Assembly (NCBI GenBank): GCA_938001915.1
Contig: CALLBD010000096.1
Location: 1 to 53,966, forward strand
Direction: 5' to 3'
Origin: an uncultured Caulobacterales bacterium
GTDB lineage: Bacteria > Pseudomonadota > Alphaproteobacteria > Caulobacterales > Maricaulaceae
DNA length: 53,966 bases
The notes below the pieces were generated by a model, which made no database searches, was not told the origin of the DNA, and was given only the letters and a program-made list of their open reading frames with translations. The translations under genes were made by a program, and so were the position numbers. This document shows, piece by piece, positions 9,422 through 17,636 of this stretch (the first letter of the stretch is position 1; the number at the start of each line of letters is the position of its first letter).

Positions 9422-10555
9422 CTAACGATTGCCGCGCAAGCTGCGGATGAGGGTCCGATAGCTTTTTTTGAAAACATGGTAAGGGCTGGCGGCTATCCGC
9501 GTCATGCGCCGAACTCTCCGCCAACTTTTGCGCGGCTTATATTGCGGCGTGAGAAGCTGAAAGAACACATCCGTAACAGCGTCCCAGCTATATTTCTCGG
9601 CATGTTTTATGGCGTCCTTCGGGTCTAGTTTTAGGGCCTCTAGGCAGGCTGACTGCAGATTATCTTTCATAACGCCCGCTTTGGAACCCGGGATAATATC
9701 GATAGGGCCAGAAACAGGATAGGCCGCGACAGGTAGGCCAGAGGCCATAGCCTCGATAATGACGAGGCCAAATGTGTCCGTTTTTGAGGGGAAAACAAAC
9801 ACATCCGCATCTGCAAAATGCCGCGCGAGCTCTGTTCCAAATTTCGCGCCTGTAAAGACCACATCCGGATAGCGGCGCTTTAATTCGGCAAGCTGCGGCC
9901 CGTCTCCCACGATCACCTTTGTGCCCGGAAGCGCTATGGAGAGAAATGATTTCAGGTTTTTCTCGACAGCGACTCGGCCAACATTGATCCAAATGGGCCG
10001 CTCCAATCCTGCATAAACGTCGTCTGGCGCGTTCTTCTTATCGGGATTGAACAACACTGTATCCACACCGCGGGCCCAAGGCGCGAGGCGGGTGAACCCC
10101 CGGGTTTGAAGGAATGTAACCATGCTGGGCGTCGTCACCATCGTCCGCCCCCCCGCATTATGAAAGCCTCTGACAAAACGATAGGACCAGCTCATCGGGA
10201 TGAGGGGAATTCGCGCTTTGATATATTCTGGGAATTTCGTGTGATAGCTTGTGGTGAAGGGCATGGCCCATTTGTGACATAGGAATTTCGCCATCTGCCC
10301 CAGCGGACCTTCCGTTGCGATATGAATCGCCTCAGGCCCAAAAGCCATCATGCGGCGTTTCACATCTTTATAGGCAAAGGGCGCTAAGCGAATGTCGGGA
10401 TAGGTCGGTAAGGGCAGGGTGAAATAGCCGTCGCTGGGAGCTATTACTTCTACGTCATGTCCCTGAAGCCGCAATTTCGAGACAGTCTGATCCAACGTTC
10501 GCACCACGCCGTTGATTTGCGGGTGCCAGGCATCTGTAACGAGTAATATTTTCAT
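9422..10555 (-). CDS. family 4 glycosyltransferase (GT-B fold)
   Basis: A 377-residue retaining glycosyltransferase of the GT4 type. The N-terminal acceptor domain starts VTDAWHPQINGVVRTLDQT, a signature of the group that includes SqdX-like and mannosyl/digalactosyl-lipid transferases, and contains HIATEGPLGQMA and TSYHTKFPEY. The donor domain has NVGRVAVEKNLKSFL, VGDGPQLAELKRRYP and the EX7E region PSKTDTFGLVIIEAMASGLPVAAYPVSGP. It probably transfers a sugar from a nucleotide donor to a membrane lipid at the inner face; donor and acceptor cannot be told. The basic C-terminal tail (RKSWRRVRRMTRIA) fits membrane association. It is convergent with the hydrolase gene. Confidence 0.88.
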   Translation of the reverse strand: MKILLVTDAWHPQINGVVRTLDQTVSKLRLQGHDVEVIAPSDGYFTLPLPTYPDIRLAPFAYKDVKRRMMAFGPEAIHIATEGPLGQMAKFLCHKWAMPFTTSYHTKFPEYIKARIPLIPMSWSYRFVRGFHNAGGRTMVTTPSMVTFLQTRGFTRLAPWARGVDTVLFNPDKKNAPDDVYAGLERPIWINVGRVAVEKNLKSFLSIALPGTKVIVGDGPQLAELKRRYPDVVFTGAKFGTELARHFADADVFVFPSKTDTFGLVIIEAMASGLPVAAYPVSGPIDIIPGSKAGVMKDNLQSACLEALKLDPKDAIKHAEKYSWDAVTDVFFQLLTPQYKPRKSWRRVRRMTRIAASPYHVFKKSYRTLIRSLRGNR

Positions 10556-10937
10556 GTGTTAACCAAGGGGACGCGCCAGATAGCGCGTATTCAGGAATGT
10601 CTTTTATCGGCTTGCGTTGAATTTTCAATCATAACACGGGCCTCTAAATGATGTCTGCCCCCATCTGGTGAAGAAAGCGCGGAAGCGGCGTCGCGCCAAA
10701 TATAATTTCTGACGCCTTTACCTTCCCAAAAGACTGGACTTTCCAGGACACTGGCCGTGAAATAAGACAGTCGCGGGAGTAAGCTGTTGTTTTATATAAA
10801 CTTCCCAAAAATTTCGCCTGTTAGCGCGCCTCGGCGCTGTCATGTCGGAGAGCGGGGGCTGCTATAAGCTCCAAGAAAAATTCGTAAAAAATCCAAAGGC
10901 TTAACACTCTGTAAACCATTTTTCTTGTTTAAGATGG

Positions 10938-10953
10938 ACACTAGGTGTTGACG
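10938..10953 (+). promoter_or_regulatory. upstream NrdR box (weaker copy)
   Basis: ACACTAGGTGTTGACG matches the NrdR box consensus ACACWATATATWGTGT mainly in its left half. It begins exactly 31 bp before the strong box at 10969, the helical-phase spacing known for NrdR box pairs. Its right end overlaps the TTGACG -35 element at 10948-10953. Confidence 0.6.
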
Positions 10954-10977
10954 CTATGGGGCAAATCAACACTATAT
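10948..10977 (+). promoter_or_regulatory. nrdA promoter (sigma70 type)
   Basis: TTGACG (10948-10953) followed after 17-18 bases by ACTATAT (10971-10977) in place of TATAAT. The -35 falls in the upstream NrdR box and the -10 in the downstream box, as expected if NrdR represses by blocking RNA polymerase. Confidence 0.5.
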
Positions 10978-10984
10978 GTAGTGG
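10969..10984 (+). promoter_or_regulatory. downstream NrdR box (strong copy)
   Basis: ACACTATATGTAGTGG is a near-perfect NrdR box: ACAC-TATATGTA-GTG dyad, differing from the consensus in the last base. NrdR is the ATP/dATP-sensing repressor of ribonucleotide reductase genes, and the gene downstream is nrdA. Confidence 0.85.
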
Positions 10985-11078
10985 AACGAAGGGTTCACCC
11001 TACATATTTATACCGAGGCAACACACGTAAAACTGCGTGTCGGGTATAGATTTGTGCGGGTTTTTTGGGGAAAAGATA

Positions 11079-13040
11079 ATGAATGAATCAAATGAAGACT
11101 TCCGGTCGCAGGAAGTATTAGCTGAGCTTAATCAAATGGACACGCAATCGATGGACATACTTTCTGCAGACCTCGACGATCCCAATGCCCCTTCCGGCAT
11201 TGCGATGAGCGAAAAGGTCGTCGAGCGCGAGCCAGAGCTGGAATTTATCCCAAAACCCGATCGCCCCAAGCAAGATAAGTCCCGCAATGATCTGCTGACA
11301 GATTTTGGTAAGCGGACCTTGTTGGACCGGTATCTCTTGCCTGATGAAAGTTTTCAGGACATGTTTGGCCGCGTCGCGCAAGCTTACGGCGATGACACAG
11401 CCCATGCGCAGCGCCTGTATGATTACATGAGTCAGCTTTGGTTCATGCCAGCAACCCCTGTTCTCTCGAATGGCGGCGCCGATCGGGGTTTACCGATTTC
11501 TTGTTTTCTCAACGCTGTCGACGACTCTCTCGATTCTATTGTTGATGTTTGGAATGAGAATGTTTGGCTCGCCTCTAATGGCGGCGGCATCGGGACATAT
11601 TGGGGAAATGTAAGGTCAATTGGTGAGAAAATTGGCCGTGCAGGCAAGACCTCAGGTATTATTCCTTTCATCCGCGTTATGGACAGCTTGACTCTCGCCA
11701 TTTCCCAAGGCTCGCTTCGCCGGGGCTCTGCAGCGGTCTATCTTGATATCCATCACCCCGAGATTGAAGAGTTCCTTGAAATTCGCAAACCTTCTGGTGA
11801 CTTTAACCGCAAGTCATTGAATCTACACCATGGATTGAACATCACAGACGCGTTTATGGATGCTGTCCGTGACGGGACTGAATTCGGTTTAATCAGCCCA
11901 CATACCGGCGAAGAGATTAAGAAAATTGACGCCCGCAAAGTGTGGCAGAAGATATTGGAAATGCGCCTCGCGACAGGCGAACCTTATATGATCTTCTCTG
12001 ACACAGTGAATAAGGCACTGGCGCAACATCAACGCGATGCGGGCCTGAAGGTACAGCAATCCAATCTCTGTGCCGAGATTATGCTCGCGACAGGTAAAGA
12101 TAAATTTGACCGCCAGCGCACGGCCGTCTGCTGCTTGTCATCTATTAACGCGCAGAAGTATGATGAATGGAAAGATGTTCCAGGCTTCATTGAAGACATC
12201 ATGCGCTTCCTCGATAATGTCCTGGAGAGCTTCATTCAGAACGCACCAGACCATATGGCGGATGCCAAATATTCCGCTATGCGGGAACGCTCTGTTGGCC
12301 TCGGGTTGATGGGTTTTCACTCTTTGCTACAAAGCAAAGGCATTCCGTTTGAATCTGCGATGGCAAAAAGCTGGAATATGCGCCTCTTCTCTAAAATCAG
12401 AGGCGATGCGGATAAGGCGTCAAAGCTTCTGGCCGAAGAGCGCGGACCTTGTCCCGACGCGGCCGATATGAATGTGATGGAGCGTTTCTCTCATAAGATG
12501 GCTGTCGCGCCAACGGCGTCCATCTCTATCATTTGCGGCGGAACCTCTGCGGGCATCGAGCCCATTCCGGCTAATATTTACACGCATAAAACTCTATCGG
12601 GTTCCTTCACGGTCCGAAACCCGCTTTTAGAGGCTCTGCTCGAGACAAAGGGCAAGAATACTGACGGCGTTTGGGCGACCATTCTGGAAAATGAAGGCTC
12701 CGTGCAGCACCTATCTTGCTTAGATGAGCATGAGAAGGCGACTTTCCGGACCGCTTTCGAAATTGATCAACGCTGGGTCATCGAGCATGCCGCGGACCGC
12801 GCACCTATGATTTGCCAAGCGCAATCACTTAATATCTTTCTGCCGGGCGACATTGATAAGTGGGATTTGCACATGCTGCATTGGACAGCGTGGGAAAAAG
12901 GCGTGAAATCGCTCTATTATTGCCGGTCAAAATCCATTCAGCGGGCCGCCTTTGCAGGCTCAGACGCCAAGACCGATATGGAAAAGGCGATGGAGGCTGC
13001 CGCCCCGACAGATTATGATGAGTGTTTGGCCTGTCAGTAG
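11079..13040 (+). CDS. nrdA: ribonucleoside-diphosphate reductase, alpha (large) subunit, class I
   Basis: A 653-residue catalytic subunit that reduces ribonucleotides to deoxyribonucleotides. Visible are the redox Cys in LPISCFLNAVDDS, the thiyl-radical Cys in SNLCAEIML, its partner in TAVCCLSSIN, the radical-transfer tyrosine pair in SLYYCRSKS, and the C-terminal shuttle cysteines in the final ECLACQ. An ATP-cone is not evident in the roughly 85 N-terminal residues, so the N-terminus looks reduced compared with E. coli NrdA. I chose ATG 11079, with GGGG-AAAAG before it, over a GTG at 11037 that has no ribosome binding site. No nrdB lies next to it, so the radical-generating subunit must be encoded elsewhere. 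Two NrdR boxes upstream predict repression when dATP is plentiful. Confidence 0.93.
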   Translation: MNESNEDFRSQEVLAELNQMDTQSMDILSADLDDPNAPSGIAMSEKVVEREPELEFIPKPDRPKQDKSRNDLLTDFGKRTLLDRYLLPDESFQDMFGRVAQAYGDDTAHAQRLYDYMSQLWFMPATPVLSNGGADRGLPISCFLNAVDDSLDSIVDVWNENVWLASNGGGIGTYWGNVRSIGEKIGRAGKTSGIIPFIRVMDSLTLAISQGSLRRGSAAVYLDIHHPEIEEFLEIRKPSGDFNRKSLNLHHGLNITDAFMDAVRDGTEFGLISPHTGEEIKKIDARKVWQKILEMRLATGEPYMIFSDTVNKALAQHQRDAGLKVQQSNLCAEIMLATGKDKFDRQRTAVCCLSSINAQKYDEWKDVPGFIEDIMRFLDNVLESFIQNAPDHMADAKYSAMRERSVGLGLMGFHSLLQSKGIPFESAMAKSWNMRLFSKIRGDADKASKLLAEERGPCPDAADMNVMERFSHKMAVAPTASISIICGGTSAGIEPIPANIYTHKTLSGSFTVRNPLLEALLETKGKNTDGVWATILENEGSVQHLSCLDEHEKATFRTAFEIDQRWVIEHAADRAPMICQAQSLNIFLPGDIDKWDLHMLHWTAWEKGVKSLYYCRSKSIQRAAFAGSDAKTDMEKAMEAAAPTDYDECLACQ

Positions 13041-13063
13041 GCGGAAGGGCCTAAAAACATATA

Positions 13064-13107
13064 GCATTTGTCTCAATACGCCCAAGCATTTGTCTCAATA
13101 CGCCCAA
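13064..13107 (+). repeat. 22-bp tandem repeat, two full copies plus the start of a third
   Basis: The units 13064-13085 and 13086-13107 are identical and begin GCATTTGTCTCAATACG. A partial third copy (GCATT) follows at 13108 and then diverges into CGGGCG. It starts 24 bases after the nrdA stop. Confidence 0.9.
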
Positions 13108-13434
13108 GCATTCGGGCGTAATCCGCCACCTTCGGGTGAAAGTAATTGGCTCTCTATCAGGTGCATCTCTGACGCCGAGCCACTTTGCAGGCGGTGATGC
13201 TGGCCTTTGAGCAGTAGGTCGTCTACCCCTCGCGCAGACATTCCTTTTAGAAACTAAGCCCACCAAGATTGGGGGTGAGACACAGGCAAATATTTTCAAA
13301 GTAGCGCGTATTACGCGCGCTCCATGCCCAAAAATCGCTATTTCCAAGGTCAAAAGCTAGACTAGAAGTAGATTTTCATATTTTGTTCAGTTTTAATAAT
13401 TATATCTTAACATACAGAAACTTAACCCTTTTAC

Positions 13435-13451
13435 CGCCCGACAGGCGTTTT
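13435..13451 (+). terminator. weak terminator-like hairpin before the outer-membrane-type gene
   Basis: CGCC (13435-13438), loop CGACA, GGCG (13444-13447), then TTTT. The stem is only four pairs, so this is tentative. Confidence 0.25.
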
Positions 13452-13550
13452 AAGCCTTACGATTGTAAAAAATTTCTGGTAAAAAAATGAAACTCTGCTA
13501 AAGTGCTTCCGATTGTCGCAGTGTCGGGGATCAAAGGATTGGCGCAAAAT

Positions 13551-14297
13551 ATGCCGTATTATAGGCAAAAATTACTGTCAGAGGTAACACGGCCTCTTAT
13601 CGCCGTGATAGCGACGATACTGTGTATCAGTGTCTCAACCGCTGTGGCTGCGCAAGATAAGCCCTCAAAAACCGTCGAAACATTACATGACAATAAGCGC
13701 CTGCCTGTCAGTGAGGGGTTAAATTTCAACCTGCCTGGCGTGCCAGAATTATCTGCGCAATCTGGTCCAACGCTGGACATTCCTATGAATTCCCTCACAT
13801 CCTCATCCGTATTCAAGCTCGATCTTACCCCCAGAGCTTGCGCGAGCGGAGATGAGAGCTGCTCGAAATTTGACGATAATATAAAAATGGGTCTCACAGA
13901 CACATTTCGCCGCCGATCTGAAAAAGGTTTGGACTTATCCTTAACGCCGCGCGCCTCCGTTAGCTTTTCTAATGATATCAGTGTGAAAACGGTTGGGGCT
14001 ATGATTGAAATTGGTGAAGATTTACGTGAAGGCTCGGAGTTTGAAAGTAATACCTGGTATTTCTTTGCGGGTGCGGATGCCGAAGCGCTGACTTATTCTC
14101 CAAATTCCATCAATCGGATCACGGCGGGGCAATTCCATCTACAGGATCGGATTATTGTCGGTGACGCTCAGGCGGGCCTCGGCTACCGTATTGGCGATGC
14201 CGATGTATCGCTTTCCTACATGCGCCGCGAAGCCTCAGGCGAAGCCTATAAATTTGTCGAAGATGCAGCCGCGCTCTCCTTCACCTGGAAGAGGTAA
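13551..14297 (+). CDS. exported outer-membrane-type protein, possibly LpxR-like
   Basis: A 248-residue protein starting at ATG 13551. The signal peptide is MPYYRQKLLSEVTRPLIAVI plus a hydrophobic run ending AVA-AQD at about residue 36. An alternative GTG start at 13503 would place 16 extra residues before it without benefit. After a linker, the C-terminal 130 residues show alternating strands typical of a beta-barrel (GLDLSLTPRASVSFS, VGAMIEIGEDLREG, NTWYFFAGADAEAL, AGLGYRIGDADVSLSYMRREA) and end in SFTWKR. This resembles LpxR-family lipid A modifying proteins annotated in related bacteria, but I cannot see the catalytic residues with certainty. A single CysX7Cys pair (ACASGDESC) lies mid-protein. 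Confidence 0.6.
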   Translation: MPYYRQKLLSEVTRPLIAVIATILCISVSTAVAAQDKPSKTVETLHDNKRLPVSEGLNFNLPGVPELSAQSGPTLDIPMNSLTSSSVFKLDLTPRACASGDESCSKFDDNIKMGLTDTFRRRSEKGLDLSLTPRASVSFSNDISVKTVGAMIEIGEDLREGSEFESNTWYFFAGADAEALTYSPNSINRITAGQFHLQDRIIVGDAQAGLGYRIGDADVSLSYMRREASGEAYKFVEDAAALSFTWKR

Positions 14298-14397
14298 CCC
14301 CTTAAATTCAGGCGCGTTTGAAACCTCACTAAATTTTGCGTTCTCGCTCGGCGGTGTTTGATTGACCCTAGCGCCCCCAGAGACTAATCGCCCCCGC

Positions 14398-15993
14398 ATG
14401 ACATTTGAAAATTATATGACCTCTAAAGCTTGGCCCTTTGATCAAGCGCGCGCCATTTTACGCCGTCTCGATATTGAGAAAAAACGCGGCATTGAGCGCG
14501 GGGATAAACCGGTTATTTTTGAAACAGGTTATGGTCCCTCCGGTTTGCCGCACATCGGAACATTTGGCGAGGTTGTGCGCACCACAATGGTCCGTAATGC
14601 TTTTATCGCTCTGACCGAAGGCAAGATTGAAACGCGGCTAATCTGCGTCTCCGACGATATGGACGGCATGCGAAAAGTCCCGAGCACGGTGCCAAATCCA
14701 GATGACCTTGCAGACTATATGCAAAAGCCGCTAACGGATGTGCCTGATCCCTTTGGCACCCATGAGAGCTATGGGGCGAATATGAATTCGCGCCTGCGGG
14801 CTTTCCTCGATAGTTTTGGCTTTGAATATGAATTTAAATCCGCGACCAAGCTTTACCGTGCAGGCGATTATGATGCCTATCTCTTGAAGGCCCTGGAAAA
14901 ATTCGATGATATCATGAAAGTGATGCTGCCAACCTTGGGCGAAGAGAGACGCGCGACCTATTCTCCCTTTCTCCCGATTAGTCCGACAACGGGCCGCGTG
15001 CTTTATGTGCCAATGAAATCGACTGACGCAGAGGCGGGCACCATTACCTTTGATGATGAAGACGGTACAGAGGTGACGCTGCCTGTCACGGGCGGAAATG
15101 TGAAACTGCAATGGAAACCAGATTTTGGGATGCGCTGGGCGGCACTTGGTGTTGATTTTGAAATGTTTGGCAAAGACCATCAGGATAATGCCCCGCTCTA
15201 TTCAAAGATTTGTAAAATTCTGGGCGGCAATCCCCCTGTCCAATTCGTTTATGAGCTCTTCCTCGATGAACAAGGTGAGAAGATTTCCAAGACAAAAGGG
15301 AATGGTATTTCTGTTGAAGACTGGCTGAAATATGCTCCGCCAGAAAGCCTATCGCTGTTTAACTTCGCCAAGCCGCGCGCCGCGAAGAAACTCTATTTCG
15401 ATGTCATCCCAAAGACGGTGGATGAATATTATCAGCATCTCTCCGCCTGGTTGCGCCAAGATGAAAAACAGCGCGCCAATAATCCTGTCTGGCATATTCA
15501 CAATGGCAATCCGCCCGATGAAAACCCGCCCTTGACCTTTGCGCTTTTGCTCAATCTCGTCAGCGCGGCCAATGCCTCTGATACGGATACGCTCTGGGGG
15601 TTCATCAAAAAATATGCTCCAGACGCTACGCCCGAAAATAGCCCGGGGCTTGATCGCCTCACGCATTATGCTGTTACCTATTATGAGGATTTTGTGAAGC
15701 CGAATAAGGCCTACCGCGCGCCGACTGAACAAGAACGCGCTGCCCTTGAAGATTTAGCGACCCGCTTTCAAATCGTCTCAGAAAATGAGGCCGCAGATGG
15801 GGAGGCTTTACAAACACTCATCTTCTCTGTTGGGAAAGAGCATGCGTTTGAAAATCTGCGGGATTGGTTCAAAGCCATTTATGAAGTCTGCCTCGGTCAA
15901 AGCCAAGGCCCGCGATTTGGCTCCTTTGTGGCGATTTATGGTCCCAAGGAAACAGCGGAACTGATTACCTCGGCGCTGCAAAGAGACGCCTAA
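14398..15993 (+). CDS. lysS: lysyl-tRNA synthetase, class I
   Basis: Charges tRNA-Lys with lysine. The class I type is used by archaea and many alphaproteobacteria, in contrast to the class II LysS of E. coli. The HIGH motif appears as [17 protein letters not shown], and the KMSKS loop as [17 protein letters not shown]. The C-terminal part is the helical anticodon-binding region. The family is usually 520-550 residues; starting at ATG 14398 this one has 531. An in-frame TTG at 14362 would add 12 residues, and ATG 14416 is also possible. None has a good ribosome binding site. A short hairpin follows the gene. Confidence 0.93.
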   Translation: MTFENYMTSKAWPFDQARAILRRLDIEKKRGIERGDKPVIFETGYGPSGLPHIGTFGEVVRTTMVRNAFIALTEGKIETRLICVSDDMDGMRKVPSTVPNPDDLADYMQKPLTDVPDPFGTHESYGANMNSRLRAFLDSFGFEYEFKSATKLYRAGDYDAYLLKALEKFDDIMKVMLPTLGEERRATYSPFLPISPTTGRVLYVPMKSTDAEAGTITFDDEDGTEVTLPVTGGNVKLQWKPDFGMRWAALGVDFEMFGKDHQDNAPLYSKICKILGGNPPVQFVYELFLDEQGEKISKTKGNGISVEDWLKYAPPESLSLFNFAKPRAAKKLYFDVIPKTVDEYYQHLSAWLRQDEKQRANNPVWHIHNGNPPDENPPLTFALLLNLVSAANASDTDTLWGFIKKYAPDATPENSPGLDRLTHYAVTYYEDFVKPNKAYRAPTEQERAALEDLATRFQIVSENEAADGEALQTLIFSVGKEHAFENLRDWFKAIYEVCLGQSQGPRFGSFVAIYGPKETAELITSALQRDA

Positions 15994-16020
15994 GCCGTTT
16001 AAACCTTAAACTTTAGACAG

Positions 16021-16045
16021 CCCCCCTTTACGAAAGGGTTGTTTC
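16021..16045 (+). terminator. short hairpin after lysS
   Basis: CCCTTT (16024-16029), ACG, AAAGGG (16033-16038), followed by TTGTTTCT. Six pairs and a broken T-run make a weak terminator 30 bases after the lysS stop. Confidence 0.4.
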
Positions 16046-16062
16046 TGTGGAAGTCTGACCGG

Positions 16063-16875
16063 ATGAAAAACATCGTGATATCCGCAATAATGGCATGTAC
16101 TATGCTGTTGTCGGCCCCTTGCGCCTCTGCCAATTCGCCAGAAACTATTCGCCAAACGATAAGTGCGGGGGACTATGCAAGCGCCTTCTCCCAAGCCGAA
16201 ACTTTAGAGACCGCGGAGGGCTATGCACTTGCGGCAGAAAGCCTATTGTCCGAAATCATGTTGGGGCAAGCCGAGAATAATAAGAAACAAGCCAAACGCG
16301 CCAGAAAATTGACAGAAGCTGCTTTGGCACTTGACCCAACGCATCAAAATGCGCGGTTACAATTTGCCCTCGCTGATGGCTTCGTCGCGCGAGAGACAGG
16401 TGATGTGTCGGCGTGGATGAAAAAGCTGCCGCAAAAAACCGAAGCGATTGTGCAGGCGTATCGCATGGATTTCCCTGAGGACCCTCGCGGGTCGGCAATG
16501 TTAGGGGCCTGGCATCTCACCATTGCGCGCAAAGCCGGAGGTAAGAATGCGGAGAAATGGTTCGGCGCTAGTGTGGAACAGGGGCAAAGCTTATTTCGCT
16601 CCGCGCAAACTGTCTGGCCTGACGATGTTATTATTGGCGTGAATTACGCTTTCGCTTTATTGGCCCTTGCAGATGAAGACTTAGAAGATAGCGTTGAGGC
16701 GCGTCAAACCTTACAGCGGATTGCCAGCCTCACGCCCGAAGATCATATGTCGACGGTATTGAAAACCTATGCAGCCCAGGCCCTCAAAAATATTGAAGAC
16801 CGCAGCGCTATGCGCGCCTATGCGGATCTTTTTCTAAATGGCAAAGTTCCGGTATTCTCCGCTGAAGAAGACTGA
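16063..16875 (+). CDS. exported helical-repeat (TPR-like) protein
   Basis: A 270-residue secreted protein starting at ATG 16063, with GGAAG about 9 bases upstream. The signal peptide MKNIVISAIMACTMLLSAPC continues to ASA-NSP and is probably cut there. The rest is almost all alpha-helical with TPR-like pairs (ISAGDYASAFSQAETLETAEGY; LTEAALALDPTHQNARLQFALADGF; MLGAWHLTIARKAGG; VIIGVNYAFALLALADEDLED). I infer a scaffold or assembly role in the periplasm; no catalytic motif is visible. It follows lysS on the same strand but a hairpin intervenes. Confidence 0.7.
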   Translation: MKNIVISAIMACTMLLSAPCASANSPETIRQTISAGDYASAFSQAETLETAEGYALAAESLLSEIMLGQAENNKKQAKRARKLTEAALALDPTHQNARLQFALADGFVARETGDVSAWMKKLPQKTEAIVQAYRMDFPEDPRGSAMLGAWHLTIARKAGGKNAEKWFGASVEQGQSLFRSAQTVWPDDVIIGVNYAFALLALADEDLEDSVEARQTLQRIASLTPEDHMSTVLKTYAAQALKNIEDRSAMRAYADLFLNGKVPVFSAEED

Positions 16876-16899
16876 CCCTCGCGGAGGGCGGGTTTTATT
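16876..16899 (+). terminator. terminator between the TPR-like gene and the S24 regulator
   Basis: CCCTC (16876-16880), loop GCG, GAGGG (16884-16888), then CGGGTTTTATT. It starts directly after the upstream stop codon and overlaps the 3' end of the convergent regulator gene. Confidence 0.55.
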
Positions 16900-17521
16900 G
16901 CGACACCCATATAATTCGTCCAATCCACTGCACGTCCTGACGCTTTAAATGCCGGTCTTCAAACTCTGGGTTCAGTGAGACTAGCTCCACGATCGATTCC
17001 GTCAGTTTCCGCAACTCTTTCGCCATGACTTCCCCGTCTTGGGTTTTCACAACCACGCGGTCACCGCGCCGAACGGTCGCATTTGGCGCGACAAGGACTT
17101 TGTCACCTGCCCGCAAAACAGGGTCCATACTATCGCCCGCGATTTCCAACGCATAGACATTTTCGTCTAACTCTCCCGGAACGCGGACATCTTCCCAGGA
17201 GGCGCCGCAAGGAAAGCCCGCATCGTCGAAAAACCCTTCATCGCCCGCTTGGGCCAAGCCGATAACGGGAATGGCGGGGCCAGAGGGACTTTTATTTTTT
17301 GCCATACAGGCAAAATCCTCGAAATCCATATTCACGGTTTTTAAGACTTTTGAGATAGACTCCGTGGAAGGCCAGCGCGGTTTCCCAGCGGGCGTAACGC
17401 GTTTAGACTTATTGAAGCTCGTGGCATCCAGTCCCGCATCACGCGCGAGGCGGGAGGGGGAGATTGAGTTTTTAAGCGCCAATCGATCGATTGCGCCCCA
17501 AATTTCACTATGTGAGAGCAT
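16895..17521 (-). CDS. S24-family LexA/CI-like transcriptional regulator
   Basis: A 208-residue repressor-type protein. Residues 1-70 form a helix-turn-helix of the XRE/CI type (SPSRLARDAGLDATSFNKSKR). Residues 85-208 are an S24 peptidase domain with the Ser-Lys dyad at S131 (AGDSMDPVLRAGD) and K168 (EVMAKEL), the same 37-residue spacing as S119/K156 in LexA. An Ala-Gly bond at 92-93 (AQAGDEG) is a candidate self-cleavage site. It is not LexA itself, whose DNA-binding domain is winged. By family analogy it could be inactivated after DNA damage. A palindrome ATATAG-N11-CTATAT overlaps its start codon, which suggests autoregulation. Confidence 0.85.
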   Translation of the reverse strand: MLSHSEIWGAIDRLALKNSISPSRLARDAGLDATSFNKSKRVTPAGKPRWPSTESISKVLKTVNMDFEDFACMAKNKSPSGPAIPVIGLAQAGDEGFFDDAGFPCGASWEDVRVPGELDENVYALEIAGDSMDPVLRAGDKVLVAPNATVRRGDRVVVKTQDGEVMAKELRKLTESIVELVSLNPEFEDRHLKRQDVQWIGRIIWVSQ

Positions 17522-17542
17522 ATAGCCTGCCTAGGACTATAT
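17520..17542. promoter_or_regulatory. palindrome over the start of the S24 regulator gene
   Basis: ATATAG (17520-17525) and CTATAT (17537-17542) are exact inverted repeats separated by 11 bases; the left arm includes the first bases of the regulator's start codon. Its position suits an operator for negative autoregulation. Confidence 0.45.
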
Positions 17543-17560
17543 ACCTATTGGGTCAAACAA

Positions 17561-17612
17561 AAAGCCCGCCCTGTGCATGTTGCGATATAGCAAATTGCAC
17601 GAGGCGGGCTTT
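17561..17612 (-). terminator. strong bidirectional terminator after ammonium transporter 1
   Basis: AAAGCCCGCC (17561-17570) pairs with GGCGGGCTTT (17603-17612). Inside, GTGCA/TGCAC and TTGC/GCAA extend the stem. It lies 25 bases past the stop codon of the transporter at 17637 and ends its transcript. Confidence 0.85.
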
Positions 17613-17636
17613 GGGGAATTTAATTGTGGGTTCGCC

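Larger units (their letters stand above)
10556..11078. other. divergent region upstream of nrdA
   Basis: A 523-base gap between the glycosyltransferase start and the nrdA ATG. The proximal 140 bases hold two NrdR boxes and the nrdA promoter. The rest (10556-10935) has no convincing gene. I see no B12 riboswitch boxes and no strong hairpin. The glycosyltransferase promoter should lie at its left end but is not recognisable. Confidence 0.6.
13041..13550. other. structured gene-free region after nrdA
   Basis: About 510 bases without a credible gene. It holds a 22-bp tandem repeat (13064-13107) and a two-part hairpin built on GCATC/GATGC with CGCC/GGCG inside (about 13163-13200). Small hairpins follow (GTAG-GTCGT-CTAC and CACC/GGTG near 13215-13280), then a 15-bp palindrome GCGCGTA-T-TACGCGC (13304-13318). 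The final 180 bases are AT-rich. I looked for the tmRNA, SRP RNA, RNase P RNA and 6S RNA signatures I know and did not find them. Confidence 0.55.

Noticed and set aside
10556-10937. Possible B12 riboswitch before the ribonucleotide reductase gene
   Set aside because: No B12 box, and the enzyme is class I (B12-independent) by its C-terminal cysteines and tyrosine pair.
13051-13353. 100-codon minus-strand frame after nrdA
   Set aside because: It runs through the tandem repeat and hairpins, has unusual composition and resembles no protein.
13041-13380. Possible tmRNA, SRP RNA, RNase P RNA or 6S RNA after nrdA
   Set aside because: The conserved sequence blocks I know for these RNAs are absent on both strands; kept only as an unassigned structured region.
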